A DNA stretch of 24,985 nt, taken from the IMG/VR virus record IMGVR_UViG_3300048817_000028, positions 1 through 24,985 of that record; one strand, 5' to 3'. This document shows, one piece after another, positions 8,944-15,848 of this stretch. The notes beneath the pieces were generated by a model. It was given only the letters and a program-made list of their open reading frames with translations. It had not been told where the DNA came from and did not search any database. This stretch comes from a virus. Position numbers and translations under genes: made by a program. How positions within the stretch are numbered: position 1 is the first letter of the stretch; every line of letters starts with the position of its first letter.

Positions 8944-9012
8944 GGCGTCTCTCCGGTCGGCGGGGGACCCCCGTTTACCCTATTCCAGTCTGCGGGGCAA
9001 GCTGCCTTATCT

Positions 9013-10701
9013 CTACCTGCGGAAATCGGTCGTCGTACCCGAACGCATCGTGCCCGGATCGTACCGCAGCATATACCGCATTTCGTCGCCGATGTGGTCC
9101 TCAGACTCGGTGTCCACGTCGTCGAGATGCGCCACCCGACCGCCGCCTCCGTCGTCACGGGGGAGCACCGGGACTGTTCGCAGCCAATGGGGGCACCGCG
9201 ATCCAACAATGAAAAGAGCCTTCTCCTCGCGGATACCGCCGGGCTCGCGCTTGGTCGCCTTGAGCCGCTTGCGGGATTGCTCCCACCCCTGTTCGCGGGA
9301 GCCGGGGCGCTTGTCGGCCCGCTCCCAAATAATGCCGCGCCAGCGGTGGCCGTTGATGATGCATGGCGTCTCAAAGTCACTGGCGACTGACGGTCTGCCA
9401 TCTTCTTCGGCAAAAATATGCGTGTCGGCCGGGCCGCGTCGAACTCGGGACTTGCCCGAGTTCGCGTCACGCCAGCCCCGAGCAATCTCGTACTCGATTA
9501 GTTCTTTACAGATAGACGGAATGGTTTGACGCCGTCCGGTGTTTTGATCCGAGGAGTTTTTCAGGTTACCGTAAAGCTCACCGCAGCGGAATAGATCGCC
9601 CCGTAGCGTGGACAACACGGACCCATCCTCGAACGTCAGGTCCTCGCCGTTGCTTTCCGCGTACCATCCGCAAGACCACGGCTTCGTTGAACCATGGTCG
9701 TAGGCGCGATAGATGCGCCAAGCTCCCGGGACTACGAAATCTTTGACCACAATGTACTCGCGATGCGTGGCCCAAATGTCATCGAACATGCCGCCAGCGG
9801 TGATGTCCCATCGCCCGTAGAGCCAAGAGTCAAGCTCGGCTTGATTGCGCGCCGATGATTTTAGTTGGTTGATATATTGAGGCTGCACGCGCATGAGGAT
9901 TATGTTCTCGCGCAGCGATCCGTGATACGCGCGACGCGTCGGCTCCGGGATGCCATCCTCGTCAGTCGTTCCCTCAACGAGCGGCCCGCAGACTTTCCAG
10001 ATGTCCCGGAGACACGGGTCCTTCGCATTCGGGTCCTCCCCGATCTTGACCGGCCAGTTGACCAAATTATAACGGGCCTGCACCCAATTGTGCCCCTTGC
10101 CGTAGGAGTTGGTGGTCGAGCGGATACGCTTCGGAATGTCTTTCAACGAGGAGCGGACGACCGCTTGCATTCGCTTGAACGCGGCGGGGTCGGGCCACAG
10201 CGTCAATTCTTCCCACCCGAGCCACGTATAGTTCGTTCCAAGGTGCGCGTCCGTTTCATTGACAGTCGGGATAGCGCGGAAAGACAGAAGCTCGCCCGTG
10301 GGCCATTGCCAAACATTTTTAATCTCGTTGAAGAACGCCTCGGGCCACATGCGCTTAATCCATTTCTTGCTCATGTTCTTGATGTCGTCGAGTTCTGGAT
10401 ACGTGCGCCGAATAAGCATCCCCCTCCACTCAGCGCCGTAACCCTTCCCGACTTCCTGACAGAAGTCCATGAGGAGCGTGAGCGTTTTACCCGGGCCGCG
10501 AGTCCCTTCGTACAGCGCCTCGAATTCAGGCGCGCCGAGGAAGTATTGCTGCGACCATGGAAGCGGTGCCCAAATCACGCGCTTCTCGTTGCCGTAATCA
10601 TCAAGGACAATCGGGAAATACTCGTTTCCGATTTTCTCGAATGCCTTGATGATCGCACGGGGGCCTTCCGGCAAACCGTCATCGTCCGGGGGGAGGGTCA
10701 T
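9013..10701 (-). CDS. terL: Terminase large subunit, 562 aa
   Basis: This is the ATP-driven DNA packaging motor and nuclease. Walker A is G66-T-R-G-P-G-K72-T73, preceded by PWSQQYFLG in the adenine-motif position. Walker B with the catalytic glutamates is YTWLGWEEL (158-166). The nuclease domain begins near residue 325, with D335 in RAYDHGSTKPW as the first likely metal ligand and D/E residues in the last ~60 residues (DDVDTESEDHIGDE) as candidates for the others. Length is typical of the family. The start overlaps the stop of the small subunit gene by 4 bases. The motif set and the adjacent small subunit and portal make this call firm. Confidence 0.95.
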   Translation of the reverse strand: MTLPPDDDGLPEGPRAIIKAFEKIGNEYFPIVLDDYGNEKRVIWAPLPWSQQYFLGAPEFEALYEGTRGPGKTLTLLMDFCQEVGKGYGAEWRGMLIRRTYPELDDIKNMSKKWIKRMWPEAFFNEIKNVWQWPTGELLSFRAIPTVNETDAHLGTNYTWLGWEELTLWPDPAAFKRMQAVVRSSLKDIPKRIRSTTNSYGKGHNWVQARYNLVNWPVKIGEDPNAKDPCLRDIWKVCGPLVEGTTDEDGIPEPTRRAYHGSLRENIILMRVQPQYINQLKSSARNQAELDSWLYGRWDITAGGMFDDIWATHREYIVVKDFVVPGAWRIYRAYDHGSTKPWSCGWYAESNGEDLTFEDGSVLSTLRGDLFRCGELYGNLKNSSDQNTGRRQTIPSICKELIEYEIARGWRDANSGKSRVRRGPADTHIFAEEDGRPSVASDFETPCIINGHRWRGIIWERADKRPGSREQGWEQSRKRLKATKREPGGIREEKALFIVGSRCPHWLRTVPVLPRDDGGGGRVAHLDDVDTESEDHIGDEMRYMLRYDPGTMRSGTTTDFRR

Positions 10702-11384
10702 TTTACTTCGTCCTTAACTTCACGAAATTCAACATCCATTGGGGCGGTGAGAGCTTCTTGCTCCCCCTCCTCAACTTCCTTGGGCTTTGCCCGCACGCCG
10801 ACGACCATCACGCCGCCGCGCACGTTCACATCCACGTCAGTTTTCTGACCCCAACGCTCTTTACGGAAAGCGCGCAGCACAGCGAGCATGAGTTCGGGGT
10901 CTTGATGATGAATGCTCTCGGGGATTGGTCTGTTATTTTCGTCACAGAGGTAGGCGTCGGGGCCAGTGAGCCCCAAGTTTGCAAGCGAGGGGTCAATACG
11001 ATAGATCACGCGACCTTTGTCGTGGAGTTGTTCCTCGTAACCCTTTAGGGCGCGCCACTTTAATTCATCCTCCGTTTCTTGAATGCCGTAATCGATAGTG
11101 TCGGCGTAGTGTTCATGAAATCGTTTGGTCTCCTCGCCGTAGGTTAAGTCATAGCCATCACCGGGCTTGCCATCCTTGCTTCTTTGGAGGTAATAGCGGA
11201 GCGCGCCCTTGCTAAAGCCAGCCATCTCGGCGGCACGATTGACCTTCGTAATTTTCATTAGCTGGTCGAGGAATTTTATAAGGCGCTCTGGCGAGCGTCC
11301 CTTGGCGACCGAGCCAGCAGTGATGCGACCGCCATCTGCCAGCGGCCGTCGTCCCGGGCCAATGCGACGTACTTCTTGTCCCAT
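10698..11384 (-). CDS. terS: Terminase small subunit, 228 aa
   Basis: A helix-turn-helix at about residues 46-68 (KVNRAAEMAGFSKGALRYYL) matches the DNA-recognition domain of phage small terminases, which select the packaging site and feed DNA to the large subunit. Near residue 105-125 is the typical D-E-L-x-x-R-A-x-x-G-x-E segment, and DPELMLAVLRAFRKERW (about 161-177) is the L-L-x-x-L-K-A-x-x-P-E-x-Y-like oligomerisation tail motif. An in-frame GTG three codons upstream is possible, but GGGAG is spaced better for the ATG at 11384. The 4-base overlap with the large subunit gene implies coupled translation. Confidence 0.85.
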   Translation of the reverse strand: MGQEVRRIGPGRRPLADGGRITAGSVAKGRSPERLIKFLDQLMKITKVNRAAEMAGFSKGALRYYLQRSKDGKPGDGYDLTYGEETKRFHEHYADTIDYGIQETEDELKWRALKGYEEQLHDKGRVIYRIDPSLANLGLTGPDAYLCDENNRPIPESIHHQDPELMLAVLRAFRKERWGQKTDVDVNVRGGVMVVGVRAKPKEVEEGEQEALTAPMDVEFREVKDEVK

Positions 11385-11428
11385 GACAAGCACTCCCGTT
11401 TTTCAGACCGCCGGACCATTCCTAGCGG

Positions 11429-11449
11429 GCGCGGCCATCCGCGCTTTTT
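11429..11449 (+). terminator. Hairpin followed by T5, plus-strand orientation
   Basis: GCGCGG (11429-11434), loop CCAT and CCGCGC (11439-11444) form a 6-bp GC-only stem followed directly by TTTTT. This is the layout of a Rho-independent terminator reading rightwards, although no rightward gene is seen here. It may stop antisense transcription, or simply be an mRNA leader hairpin before the terminase genes. Confidence 0.35.
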
Positions 11450-11461
11450 ACAAAAACCTCC

Positions 11462-11477
11462 CGAGGCTCATGCCTCG
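11462..11477 (-). terminator. Hairpin over the stop codon of the 56-aa gene
   Basis: On the minus strand CGAGGC-ATGA-GCCTCG forms a 6-bp stem whose loop contains the TGA stop of the 56-residue gene; GGAGG and then TTTTT follow. The T run is 5 bases from the stem, so it is at best a weak terminator. It could reduce expression of the terminase genes downstream. Confidence 0.4.
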
Positions 11478-11638
11478 CGGATAAACCGTTCGATTTCTTC
11501 TAAGGTCTCACGAACCCGATGCCGCTCTCCGCGAATTCCTACTTCGACATTTTCCGAGTACAATTGATCCTCATGGATGTTGAACGCTATCGCGCGGCCA
11601 TCCAAGGTATGCAAAAAGATGACCGGCGCTCCGCGCAT
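11468..11638 (-). CDS. Small FlbD-like phage protein, 56 aa
   Basis: The reading frame runs from the ATG at 11638 to TGA at 11468. GAGG lies six bases before the start, within the 40-bp repeat sequence. The protein pattern V-I-F-L-H-T-L-D-G-R-A-I-A-F-N-I, then V-G-I-R-G, then V-R-E-T-L-E-E-I-E-R-F-I, matches the fold outline of short FlbD-like/YkuR-like phage proteins (a T-x-x-D-G-x-x-I-x-x-N start and a V-x-E-x-x-x-E-I end). FlbD itself is a flagellar regulator, but phage members have no known role. It sits between the Pro-rich protein and the terminase genes. Confidence 0.65.
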   Translation of the reverse strand: MRGAPVIFLHTLDGRAIAFNIHEDQLYSENVEVGIRGERHRVRETLEEIERFIREA

Positions 11639-11642
11639 ATTC

Positions 11643-11745
11643 TGCCTCGTATGTTAGTCGTTTGCCATCCCGTGAACCGGATTGCCTCGTATGTTAGTCA
11701 TTTGCCATCCCGTGAACCGGATTGCCTTGTTTCTGAGTCATTGCC
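11643..11745. repeat. 40-bp tandem repeat covering a gene end and ribosome-binding site
   Basis: Units at 11643-11682 and 11683-11722 differ at one base, and a third, diverged partial unit continues to about 11745. On the minus strand each unit carries the codons for GNPVHGMAND, a TAA stop and ACGAGGCA, which is the Shine-Dalgarno region of the next gene. Because 40 is not a multiple of three, only the first unit is read in frame by the Pro-rich gene; the second is non-coding leader. Confidence 0.85.
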
Positions 11746-12080
11746 GTCGTGCATGTTCCGATTGACGGCTGGTTCGCGTGCCTTGCAACGACCGGCCGGG
11801 CCGGTGCGACGCCCGCGCCTTGCGCCGCTGGCGCGGGGTCTTGACCCGGCATTGCCGGAGGCGGTCCCGAGCCGGGAAGGCCCGAGCCGCCCGGCGGACC
11901 CTTGCTTGTTGCCATAGCCGGGGCTCCCGCCGTGGTGCCCATCGCGCCCACTTCGGCGAGCGTCATGGATGACGGCCGCTGTTGAACGAGTGCGGGCGGG
12001 GCCCCGGGTGCGGGACCTTGCGGTCCCGGCGGGGGCGGCGGCGGAGGGGTGCGGTTCATGTTCGGCGGAAACATTTTCAT
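11694..12080 (-). CDS. Proline/alanine-rich low-complexity protein, 128 aa
   Basis: I recognise no domain. The N-terminus has a P7 run (T-P-P-P-P-P-P-P), followed by Gly/Pro/Ala-rich sequence with several P-G-x-G-P-P motifs to about residue 95, then ARPVVARHANQPS and the C-terminal GNPVHGMAND. It looks intrinsically disordered. ATG follows GAGGTAA, which includes the TAA end and SD region of the neighbour at 12081. Its 3' end is duplicated in the 40-bp repeat. Candidate roles are a virion linker or scaffold, but nothing in the sequence decides this. Confidence 0.65.
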   Translation of the reverse strand: MKMFPPNMNRTPPPPPPPGPQGPAPGAPPALVQQRPSSMTLAEVGAMGTTAGAPAMATSKGPPGGSGLPGSGPPPAMPGQDPAPAAQGAGVAPARPVVARHANQPSIGTCTTAMTQKQGNPVHGMAND

Positions 12081-12284
12081 TTACCTCATCGGCTGCGATT
12101 TCGGGTGACCTTGCCCGAGTACCAGCGCAGCATGTTCATCCGAAATTTGCTGGATGTATGACTCCTTGGCACGTCGCTTTTTCTTCGTTGAGACAGCATT
12201 CGACCCGAAGGTGCCCTTCGGCACGATCACATCGGCGACCGTAGTTGACGGTCCTGCGGGACCGGCGCTTGATGGGCCATCCAT
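12081..12284 (-). CDS. Small basic protein with shared LGQGHPKS module, 67 aa
   Basis: The protein starts Ala/Gly/Pro-rich, has a basic centre (STKKKRRAKESYIQQIS, about residues 32-48), and ends with ALVLGQGHPKSQPMR. LGQGHPKS also occurs in the tagged protein at 20215-20613, and the 24 bases that encode it (12097-12120 against 20321-20344) differ at one position. The function is unknown. The stop is directly followed by the start of the Pro-rich gene, so the two are probably co-translated. Confidence 0.65.
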   Translation of the reverse strand: MDGPSSAGPAGPSTTVADVIVPKGTFGSNAVSTKKKRRAKESYIQQISDEHAALVLGQGHPKSQPMR

Positions 12285-12335
12285 TTGGCTTAAGTCCTCT
12301 AAATGTTGCCTTGAGCTACCGTTAAGCGCCTTAAG

Positions 12336-12351
12336 GTGCTCTCAAGAGCAC
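12336..12351. other. Intergenic hairpin between two small genes
   Basis: GTGCTC-TCAA-GAGCAC is a 6-bp stem with a 4-base loop in the 79-base gap between the genes ending at 12364 and starting at 12284. CTTAACGG occurs on both sides of it on the minus strand (at the stop of the upstream gene and about 35 bases later). There is no T run, so it is more likely an mRNA processing or stabilising structure than a terminator. Confidence 0.4.
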
Positions 12352-12363
12352 ATGGGTTGTCCG

Positions 12364-12672
12364 TTAAGTGTTCCGACTTGACCGCTTGTCCATGCCGAAA
12401 CTGAGCGGATACGACTCGGACGAAACATCTCGCGTCTGCGGAGCGTCGAACGCGGGCTGCTTATGATCGCCCTTCGCGGTCGCGTCCTTCAAATCGACGA
12501 CCGGGAAAAGCTCGACAGCCAGCGCGCTGCGCGTCGGATTTTTTAGGTCCGTGTCCGAGCTTGGGCCCATGTAGCCGTTTTGCCCGTATCCGGTTTTCGT
12601 ATTGTCCGCAGGCTTCTTCCCTGCATCCGATGCGAACGTCGGGTCTTTTGATCCTACAACATCCTGTGCCAT
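12364..12672 (-). CDS. Uncharacterised small hydrophilic protein, 102 aa
   Basis: The protein begins MAQDVVGSKDPTFASDAGKK and is polar throughout, with no membrane segment and no recognised domain. Central NPTRSALAVELFPVVDLKDA is the only hydrophobic stretch and could form a strand-helix core. The start at 12672 was chosen because GGAGG lies five bases upstream; a longer in-frame version has no such site. GGAGGCTAA is also the end of the preceding membrane-protein gene, so the two are likely coupled. Confidence 0.65.
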   Translation of the reverse strand: MAQDVVGSKDPTFASDAGKKPADNTKTGYGQNGYMGPSSDTDLKNPTRSALAVELFPVVDLKDATAKGDHKQPAFDAPQTRDVSSESYPLSFGMDKRSSRNT

Positions 12673-12674
12673 GT

Positions 12675-12779
12675 TTAGCCTCCATACCCTTCGCGGACAT
12701 ACGCGATGATCGGTTTGCGCCAGCGCAGCAAAAGCGCGCCGGTTAGAAAAGCTGTCCACACTACGAACACTCCGGTCAT
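12675..12779 (-). CDS. Short single-span membrane protein, 34 aa
   Basis: MTGVFVVWTAFLTGALLL forms one predicted membrane helix (residues 1-18), followed by a basic/polar tail R-W-R-K-P-I-I-A-Y-V-R-E-G. Its ATG overlaps the TGA stop of the 59-residue gene upstream (ATGA), and its own TAA sits in the SD region of the 102-residue gene. The precise junctions on both sides support a real gene. The size and topology recall small phage membrane proteins such as holin accessories, but no lysis gene is nearby to support this. Confidence 0.6.
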   Translation of the reverse strand: MTGVFVVWTAFLTGALLLRWRKPIIAYVREGYGG

Positions 12780-12955
12780 AGCCGCCATCCCCCTGAGTAG
12801 GCGTAACTGAATGCCGCCAAAGCCAGTATGCCTACCACGACCAAGAAAACTCCCCACGACGATGACTTACTCGTCTTGGGCAAATCGTGAAGCCCCTCGA
12901 ACGGCGGCTGAGCGAGTTTCTTCTTTCGCGGTTTTCGCTTTAGCGGTTTTGTCAT
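12776..12955 (-). CDS. Small basic protein with one membrane helix, 59 aa
   Basis: The N-terminus is very basic (MTKPLKRKPRKKKLAQPP), followed by a polar stretch, then a clear membrane helix W-G-V-F-L-V-V-V-G-I-L-A-L-A-A-F-S-Y (about residues 34-51) and a short tail. It would place the basic tail in the cytoplasm (positive-inside rule). The start overlaps the stop of the 150-residue gene (ATGA) and its stop overlaps the next start, so the three genes form one translationally coupled run. Function unknown. Confidence 0.7.
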   Translation of the reverse strand: MTKPLKRKPRKKKLAQPPFEGLHDLPKTSKSSSWGVFLVVVGILALAAFSYAYSGGWRL

Positions 12956-13404
12956 GGCCGGTAGCCCCCTCGCGGTTGATTTTCAATCTCTGGCGATTGG
13001 CCGCGCGACCGGCCATCGGGTGCCAATGGATGACCGCCCGTCTCACTAGGCGAGAAGGTCTGACCATCCGGCGCGTCGTAGTTGGCGTCACGCGCCGTCC
13101 GAAACTGTCCCGGAGCAAGTCCCGGGTGAACTGGTACGTCGCCCTTCTCAGCGGGCGACTCGTCATTCAAACCGTAGTGCTGCATCTTCGCCGCGCTTAC
13201 GGGGTCGATGTTAGGGGAGCCGGTCGGGAAGTTGTTCCGGTTCGCCGCATTGGACGTGCTCCATTGGGATGCCGCACCCATGAACGCGACCGTGCCTCCC
13301 GGCGCAGTGCCGCCTTCGTTCGCAACATCAGACTCTTGCGGTTGTGTCGGACGTGTGGAATTTGGACCGGAGTAGCCTGTTCCATTTTGTTTGACCTTCG
13401 CCAT
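12952..13404 (-). CDS. Uncharacterised hydrophilic protein, 150 aa
   Basis: The protein is rich in Gly, Asn, Pro and Ser and has no recognised domain or membrane segment. Features seen are MAKVKQNGTGYSGPN at the start, PGGTVAFMGAASQWST around residues 35-50, and the segment KMQHYGLNDESPAEKGDVP near 73-91. The overall look is disordered. It starts two bases after the stop of the tagged 90-residue gene and ends with an ATGA overlap into the small membrane-protein gene. Confidence 0.65.
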   Translation of the reverse strand: MAKVKQNGTGYSGPNSTRPTQPQESDVANEGGTAPGGTVAFMGAASQWSTSNAANRNNFPTGSPNIDPVSAAKMQHYGLNDESPAEKGDVPVHPGLAPGQFRTARDANYDAPDGQTFSPSETGGHPLAPDGRSRGQSPEIENQPRGGYRP

Positions 13405-13406
13405 GG

Positions 13407-13679
13407 TTACACCGCCGCCATGTCACGTAGCACTTTCGGGTCCTCAACACCCGGATGCCCGCGCCCCGCCAGCAGATTGTAGAGGTTCACCCCGGTTTCG
13501 TCTCGGGCGTAAGCGCCGCTGACCGTGGGGACACTTGTGAAAATTCCATGTTGACGCGCGGCCATAAAGCGATTTTCGACATTCACAAGAGTGGCACCCG
13601 GCGCTTCATTCGCCAGTTCCCCCCACGCGGATTGCGAGCCGCCTCGCCCGTCGCTGCCGTGACCGCCTGCGTCTTTCAT
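13407..13679 (-). CDS. KDA(K/G)GHGS-tagged small protein, 90 aa
   Basis: It begins MKDAGGHGSDGRGG, the tag shared by twelve proteins in this window. The remainder (LVNVENRFMAARQHGIFTSV, then YARDETGVNLYNLLAGRGHPG) has no family I recognise but looks folded, with mixed helix and strand. It is the most downstream tagged gene and is separated from the others by three genes. Its start overlaps the stop of the 105-residue gene by 4 bases. Confidence 0.75.
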   Translation of the reverse strand: MKDAGGHGSDGRGGSQSAWGELANEAPGATLVNVENRFMAARQHGIFTSVPTVSGAYARDETGVNLYNLLAGRGHPGVEDPKVLRDMAAV

Positions 13680-13993
13680 GTCCCAAATCCTTGTCCAGTC
13701 GGGTCTCTCACTGATCCGTCGCCTTCGGTCTCCTGAGTGTCCGTCCCTTCGGTGGGGACTTGCGAGGGGTGGAGAGGCACGTTCTTTGACCCGTCTGCGA
13801 TCTGTTTCGTGTCATCGGCAAGATCGTTGTGCATCGTGGCTGCGGCTTCGACAGGGCTTACCTTGTCAAAGCCGACAGCCGTTTTCGTTTCAGCACCTTG
13901 AGAGGCCGGAGCCTTAGACGGGTCGTCGCCACCGGGCGCTTGGCCCGCCATCGCCGACTGTGTGCCTTGTCGCGCTCCGTGAAAAGCACGCAA
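13676..13993 (-). CDS. Uncharacterised polar protein, 105 aa
   Basis: No domain is recognised. The protein is acidic and polar, with a short helical core V-S-P-V-E-A-A-A-T-M-H-N-D-L near residues 45-58 and a disordered C-terminus. The start is uncertain: TTG at 13993 is directly behind the stop of the upstream gene and ten bases after AAGGA; an in-frame ATG at 13951 gives 91 residues. The 4-base overlap with the tagged gene downstream supports expression. Confidence 0.6.
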   Translation of the reverse strand: MRAFHGARQGTQSAMAGQAPGGDDPSKAPASQGAETKTAVGFDKVSPVEAAATMHNDLADDTKQIADGSKNVPLHPSQVPTEGTDTQETEGDGSVRDPTGQGFGT

Positions 13994-14434
13994 TTAGTTC
14001 GAGTCCTTGCCCGTGTACGCCGGGGCCGAGCCCTTCGCCGATGACACCGTGGCCGGGAGCTTGGTCGAGCCCGAAAGAATGGCCTCGCCGAGAACCTTGC
14101 CGCCGCTGTTGGCGTCGATGCCTTGACCGTCGCCGCCCTTCATGCCCCACTTGGCTTGGATCGGATCGGGTTGACGGCGAAGAACCTTGCCGCGTTCGCC
14201 CGAACTCTGCGGATCGAGAACGTCGGTCGCGCCCGCGTCGGGACCCTTGCCGGGGTTAGTCGGGCCAATCGCGTTCGTCACACCTGACGGCGCGTTTTGA
14301 TCCTTCATGCCTTCCTTGATCGGGAAGGATGTCTGCGGGTGCTTCGGCTTACCGTTGCGAGCATCGAAACTGCCGGTCTGATCGACCATTGCCGCGTCGG
14401 GGCCTGCGCCCAATCCTGAACCTTTGACTGCCAT
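13994..14434 (-). CDS. Uncharacterised Gly/Ser/Pro-rich protein, 146 aa
   Basis: It begins MAVKGSGLGAGPDAAMVD. No domain, membrane segment or signal peptide is seen; the composition (Gly, Ser, Pro, Asp, Lys) suggests a disordered protein. GGAGG lies five bases before the ATG at 14434; an upstream ATG at 14446 would have no good site. It is preceded by a ~100-base gap with a hairpin and followed directly by the 105-residue gene. Confidence 0.65.
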   Translation of the reverse strand: MAVKGSGLGAGPDAAMVDQTGSFDARNGKPKHPQTSFPIKEGMKDQNAPSGVTNAIGPTNPGKGPDAGATDVLDPQSSGERGKVLRRQPDPIQAKWGMKGGDGQGIDANSGGKVLGEAILSGSTKLPATVSSAKGSAPAYTGKDSN

Positions 14435-14485
14435 GGCACCCTCCAAAAGAAATTCGTTTTCAGCCGCACAACGGCGACTTCGTGA

Positions 14486-14509
14486 GCTAGGCTCATTGGA
14501 GAACCTAGC
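14486..14509 (-). terminator. Weak hairpin in the 104-base gap before the 146-aa gene
   Basis: GCTAGG (14486-14491) and CCTAGC (14504-14509) can pair with a 12-base loop, just downstream of the 90-residue gene ending at 14539. No clear T run follows on the minus strand. It may attenuate transcription or be incidental. Confidence 0.25.
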
Positions 14510-14538
14510 CTAAATTAACCCTTTGGGCAACCGGGGTC

Positions 14539-14811
14539 TTAGGCCGTGCTTCGGCCATAGGTAGGAGCCGGGGAAAAGACCCGTGGCTCGACCACAATAT
14601 CCGCGCTGGTGCGCTCGTAACTGTTGCCGCTATCAGTCATTTGATGCCCATTCGCTTTCACGTAAATGAAGCGGTCGTCGGTATCGGCCGACAGCGCATT
14701 GATCGCGCCGAGCAAAACCTCACGGATCACGTCGGGCAGGCGCGGGTCCTTCATGATCGTGCGGCGAGCCGACTCCTTGGTGCGGAAATGACTTTCAAAC
14801 GAATAGCTCAT
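14539..14811 (-). CDS. Small protein MSYSFESHFRTK..., 90 aa
   Basis: The protein begins MSYSFESHFRTKESARRTI, continues with a helical DVIREVLLGAINALSAD stretch (about residues 28-44) and then FIYVKANGHQ, and ends in polar strands. The phrase I-x-V-x-A-x-G-H/Q suggests a small alpha/beta protein like those in many tailed phages (pattern memory, not a firm match). The ATG at 14811 follows GGGGGA with seven bases between. It overlaps the stop of the 34-residue membrane-protein gene (ATGA). Confidence 0.7.
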   Translation of the reverse strand: MSYSFESHFRTKESARRTIMKDPRLPDVIREVLLGAINALSADTDDRFIYVKANGHQMTDSGNSYERTSADIVVEPRVFSPAPTYGRSTA

Positions 14812-14912
14812 ATCAGTGTCCCCCGTTTTGCGAGCCATACCGCATACCAATAGCCCGACCAAAAGGCAATGATGATGCCGTAAGTTATGGCGAGTATGAT
14901 AAGCCCGTTCAC
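14808..14912 (-). CDS. Short single-span membrane protein, GTG start, 34 aa
   Basis: From the GTG at 14912 the frame encodes M-N-G-L-I-I-L-A-I-T-Y-G-I-I-I-A-F-W and then SGYWYAVWLAKRG: one membrane helix with a basic end. GAGGGA lies seven bases upstream. The TGA overlaps the ATG of the 90-residue gene. Site, spacing and overlap together support a real gene despite its size. Function unknown. Confidence 0.65.
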   Translation of the reverse strand: MNGLIILAITYGIIIAFWSGYWYAVWLAKRGTLI

Positions 14913-14948
14913 AGTGATTTCCCTCGCGTTGGGTTTTCTGGGGTGTCC

Positions 14949-15041
14949 CTAGAACCCATTGTCTGTTTCAAAGGTGTTCGCGTAGAACAGTTTGACTTGA
15001 GCAAGATTGCCGAAGTAGCCGTTGTCGTGCTTGACTGTCAT
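14949..15041 (-). CDS. Micro-protein, 30 aa
   Basis: The ATG at 15041 follows GGAGG with eight bases between. The product begins MTVKHDNGYFGNLAQVKLFY and is polar with an aromatic-rich centre (Y-F-G-N-L, L-F-Y). No family is recognised. The SD overlaps the end of the tagged 77-residue gene (GGAGGATAA), so it is probably read through coupled translation. Confidence 0.5.
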   Translation of the reverse strand: MTVKHDNGYFGNLAQVKLFYANTFETDNGF

Positions 15042-15045
15042 GGCG

Positions 15046-15279
15046 TTATCCTCCGCCGAAAGTGTGCCAAAGCGCCCATCCAACTCCTGCGGCCGCCCCG
15101 GCCGCCGCTTGCGCGACATAGAGGGCTGCACCGAGTTTGGCGAGCTTCCCTATTTTGTTCACGCCCGCTTGGTGCGCCGCTGGCGGAGGCGGCCGAAGCG
15201 CGTGGAACATATCTTGAACGGCCGCCTGATTGCTCGGGCCGCCGTGCGCCTCACTGCCGTGTCCCTTGGCGTCTTTCAT
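15046..15279 (-). CDS. KDAKGHGS-tagged small membrane protein, 77 aa
   Basis: It begins MKDAKGHGSEAHGG and contains the second shared motif AAHQAGVNKIGK (about residues 34-45). The C-terminal part L-G-A-A-L-Y-V-A-Q-A-A-A-G-A-A-A-G-V-G-W is hydrophobic and Gly/Ala-rich and could cross the membrane once or form an amphipathic hairpin. It is thus the tag joined to a membrane-active segment. Its start overlaps the stop of the tagged ADP-ribosyltransferase-like gene by 4 bases. Confidence 0.75.
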   Translation of the reverse strand: MKDAKGHGSEAHGGPSNQAAVQDMFHALRPPPPAAHQAGVNKIGKLAKLGAALYVAQAAAGAAAGVGWALWHTFGGG

Positions 15280-15848
15280 AGCCCGGCCCTCTTTTTCATT
15301 TCATCATAGCCCAATCCCGTATCGCCGGGCCAGCGCGGCGGAAGTGGGCCGCTTCTAGGCTGGCCAGTCGGATAAAACTTCTCGGGGTCCGGGTATTCTT
15401 TCACCCCCGCTTCGTGTAGAGCACCCGCAGTCATCGGACGCCACTGACCGTCCCCGGTGTTGAATTCCAACTTTGACGGATGGATCGGGTCTCCAACAAG
15501 CTCTTGCTTTGCGCCGTGCGAAAATGGCTGTTCATTGCCGGTCACAGGTGAGCGCAACAAAACGGACGGCGGTTCGGGTTGACCCCATAGGCTTCCGTAA
15601 TTCTTTGAGGCGAGCGCACCGTAATAATTCGCCCCGCTCGGTGTCGGCGACAAAAACACTTTGTCAGTCGGGTTGTTAGAGAACGCCCAATTCTGAGTCT
15701 CCGGGGATGGCGTCAAACCTTTTTGGGCGATGCTCTTGAGGTTCGGTTCGATAGTAGCGTGATACACATATTTCGGACGGCCGACCTTATCGACTCCCTG
15801 CGCGTGCGCGCCGTGCGCCTCACTGCCGTGTCCCTTGGCGTCTTTCAT
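15276..15848 (-). CDS. KDAKGHGS-tagged ADP-ribosyltransferase-like protein, 190 aa
   Basis: After the tag (MKDAKGHGSEAHG) and the second motif GAHAQGVDKVGR comes an ART-fold pattern: VYHATIEPNLKSIAQKGLTP (28-47), with H30-A-T32 in the NAD-binding H-x-T position, VFLSP (64-68), a Tyr pair at 75-76, VLLRS (96-100), and E116 with the closing IHPSKLE (122-128). This resembles small phage ARTs and the KptA/Tpt1 end of the ART superfamily. It probably modifies a protein or nucleic acid using NAD, but the substrate is unknown. The 62-residue tail is polar. It overlaps genes on both sides by 4 bases. Confidence 0.65.
   Translation of the reverse strand: MKDAKGHGSEAHGAHAQGVDKVGRPKYVYHATIEPNLKSIAQKGLTPSPETQNWAFSNNPTDKVFLSPTPSGANYYGALASKNYGSLWGQPEPPSVLLRSPVTGNEQPFSHGAKQELVGDPIHPSKLEFNTGDGQWRPMTAGALHEAGVKEYPDPEKFYPTGQPRSGPLPPRWPGDTGLGYDEMKKRAGL

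Noticed and set aside
9865-10848. 327-residue plus-strand frame over the terminase gene
   Set aside because: It is antisense to the firmly identified terminase large subunit and has no recognisable domain.
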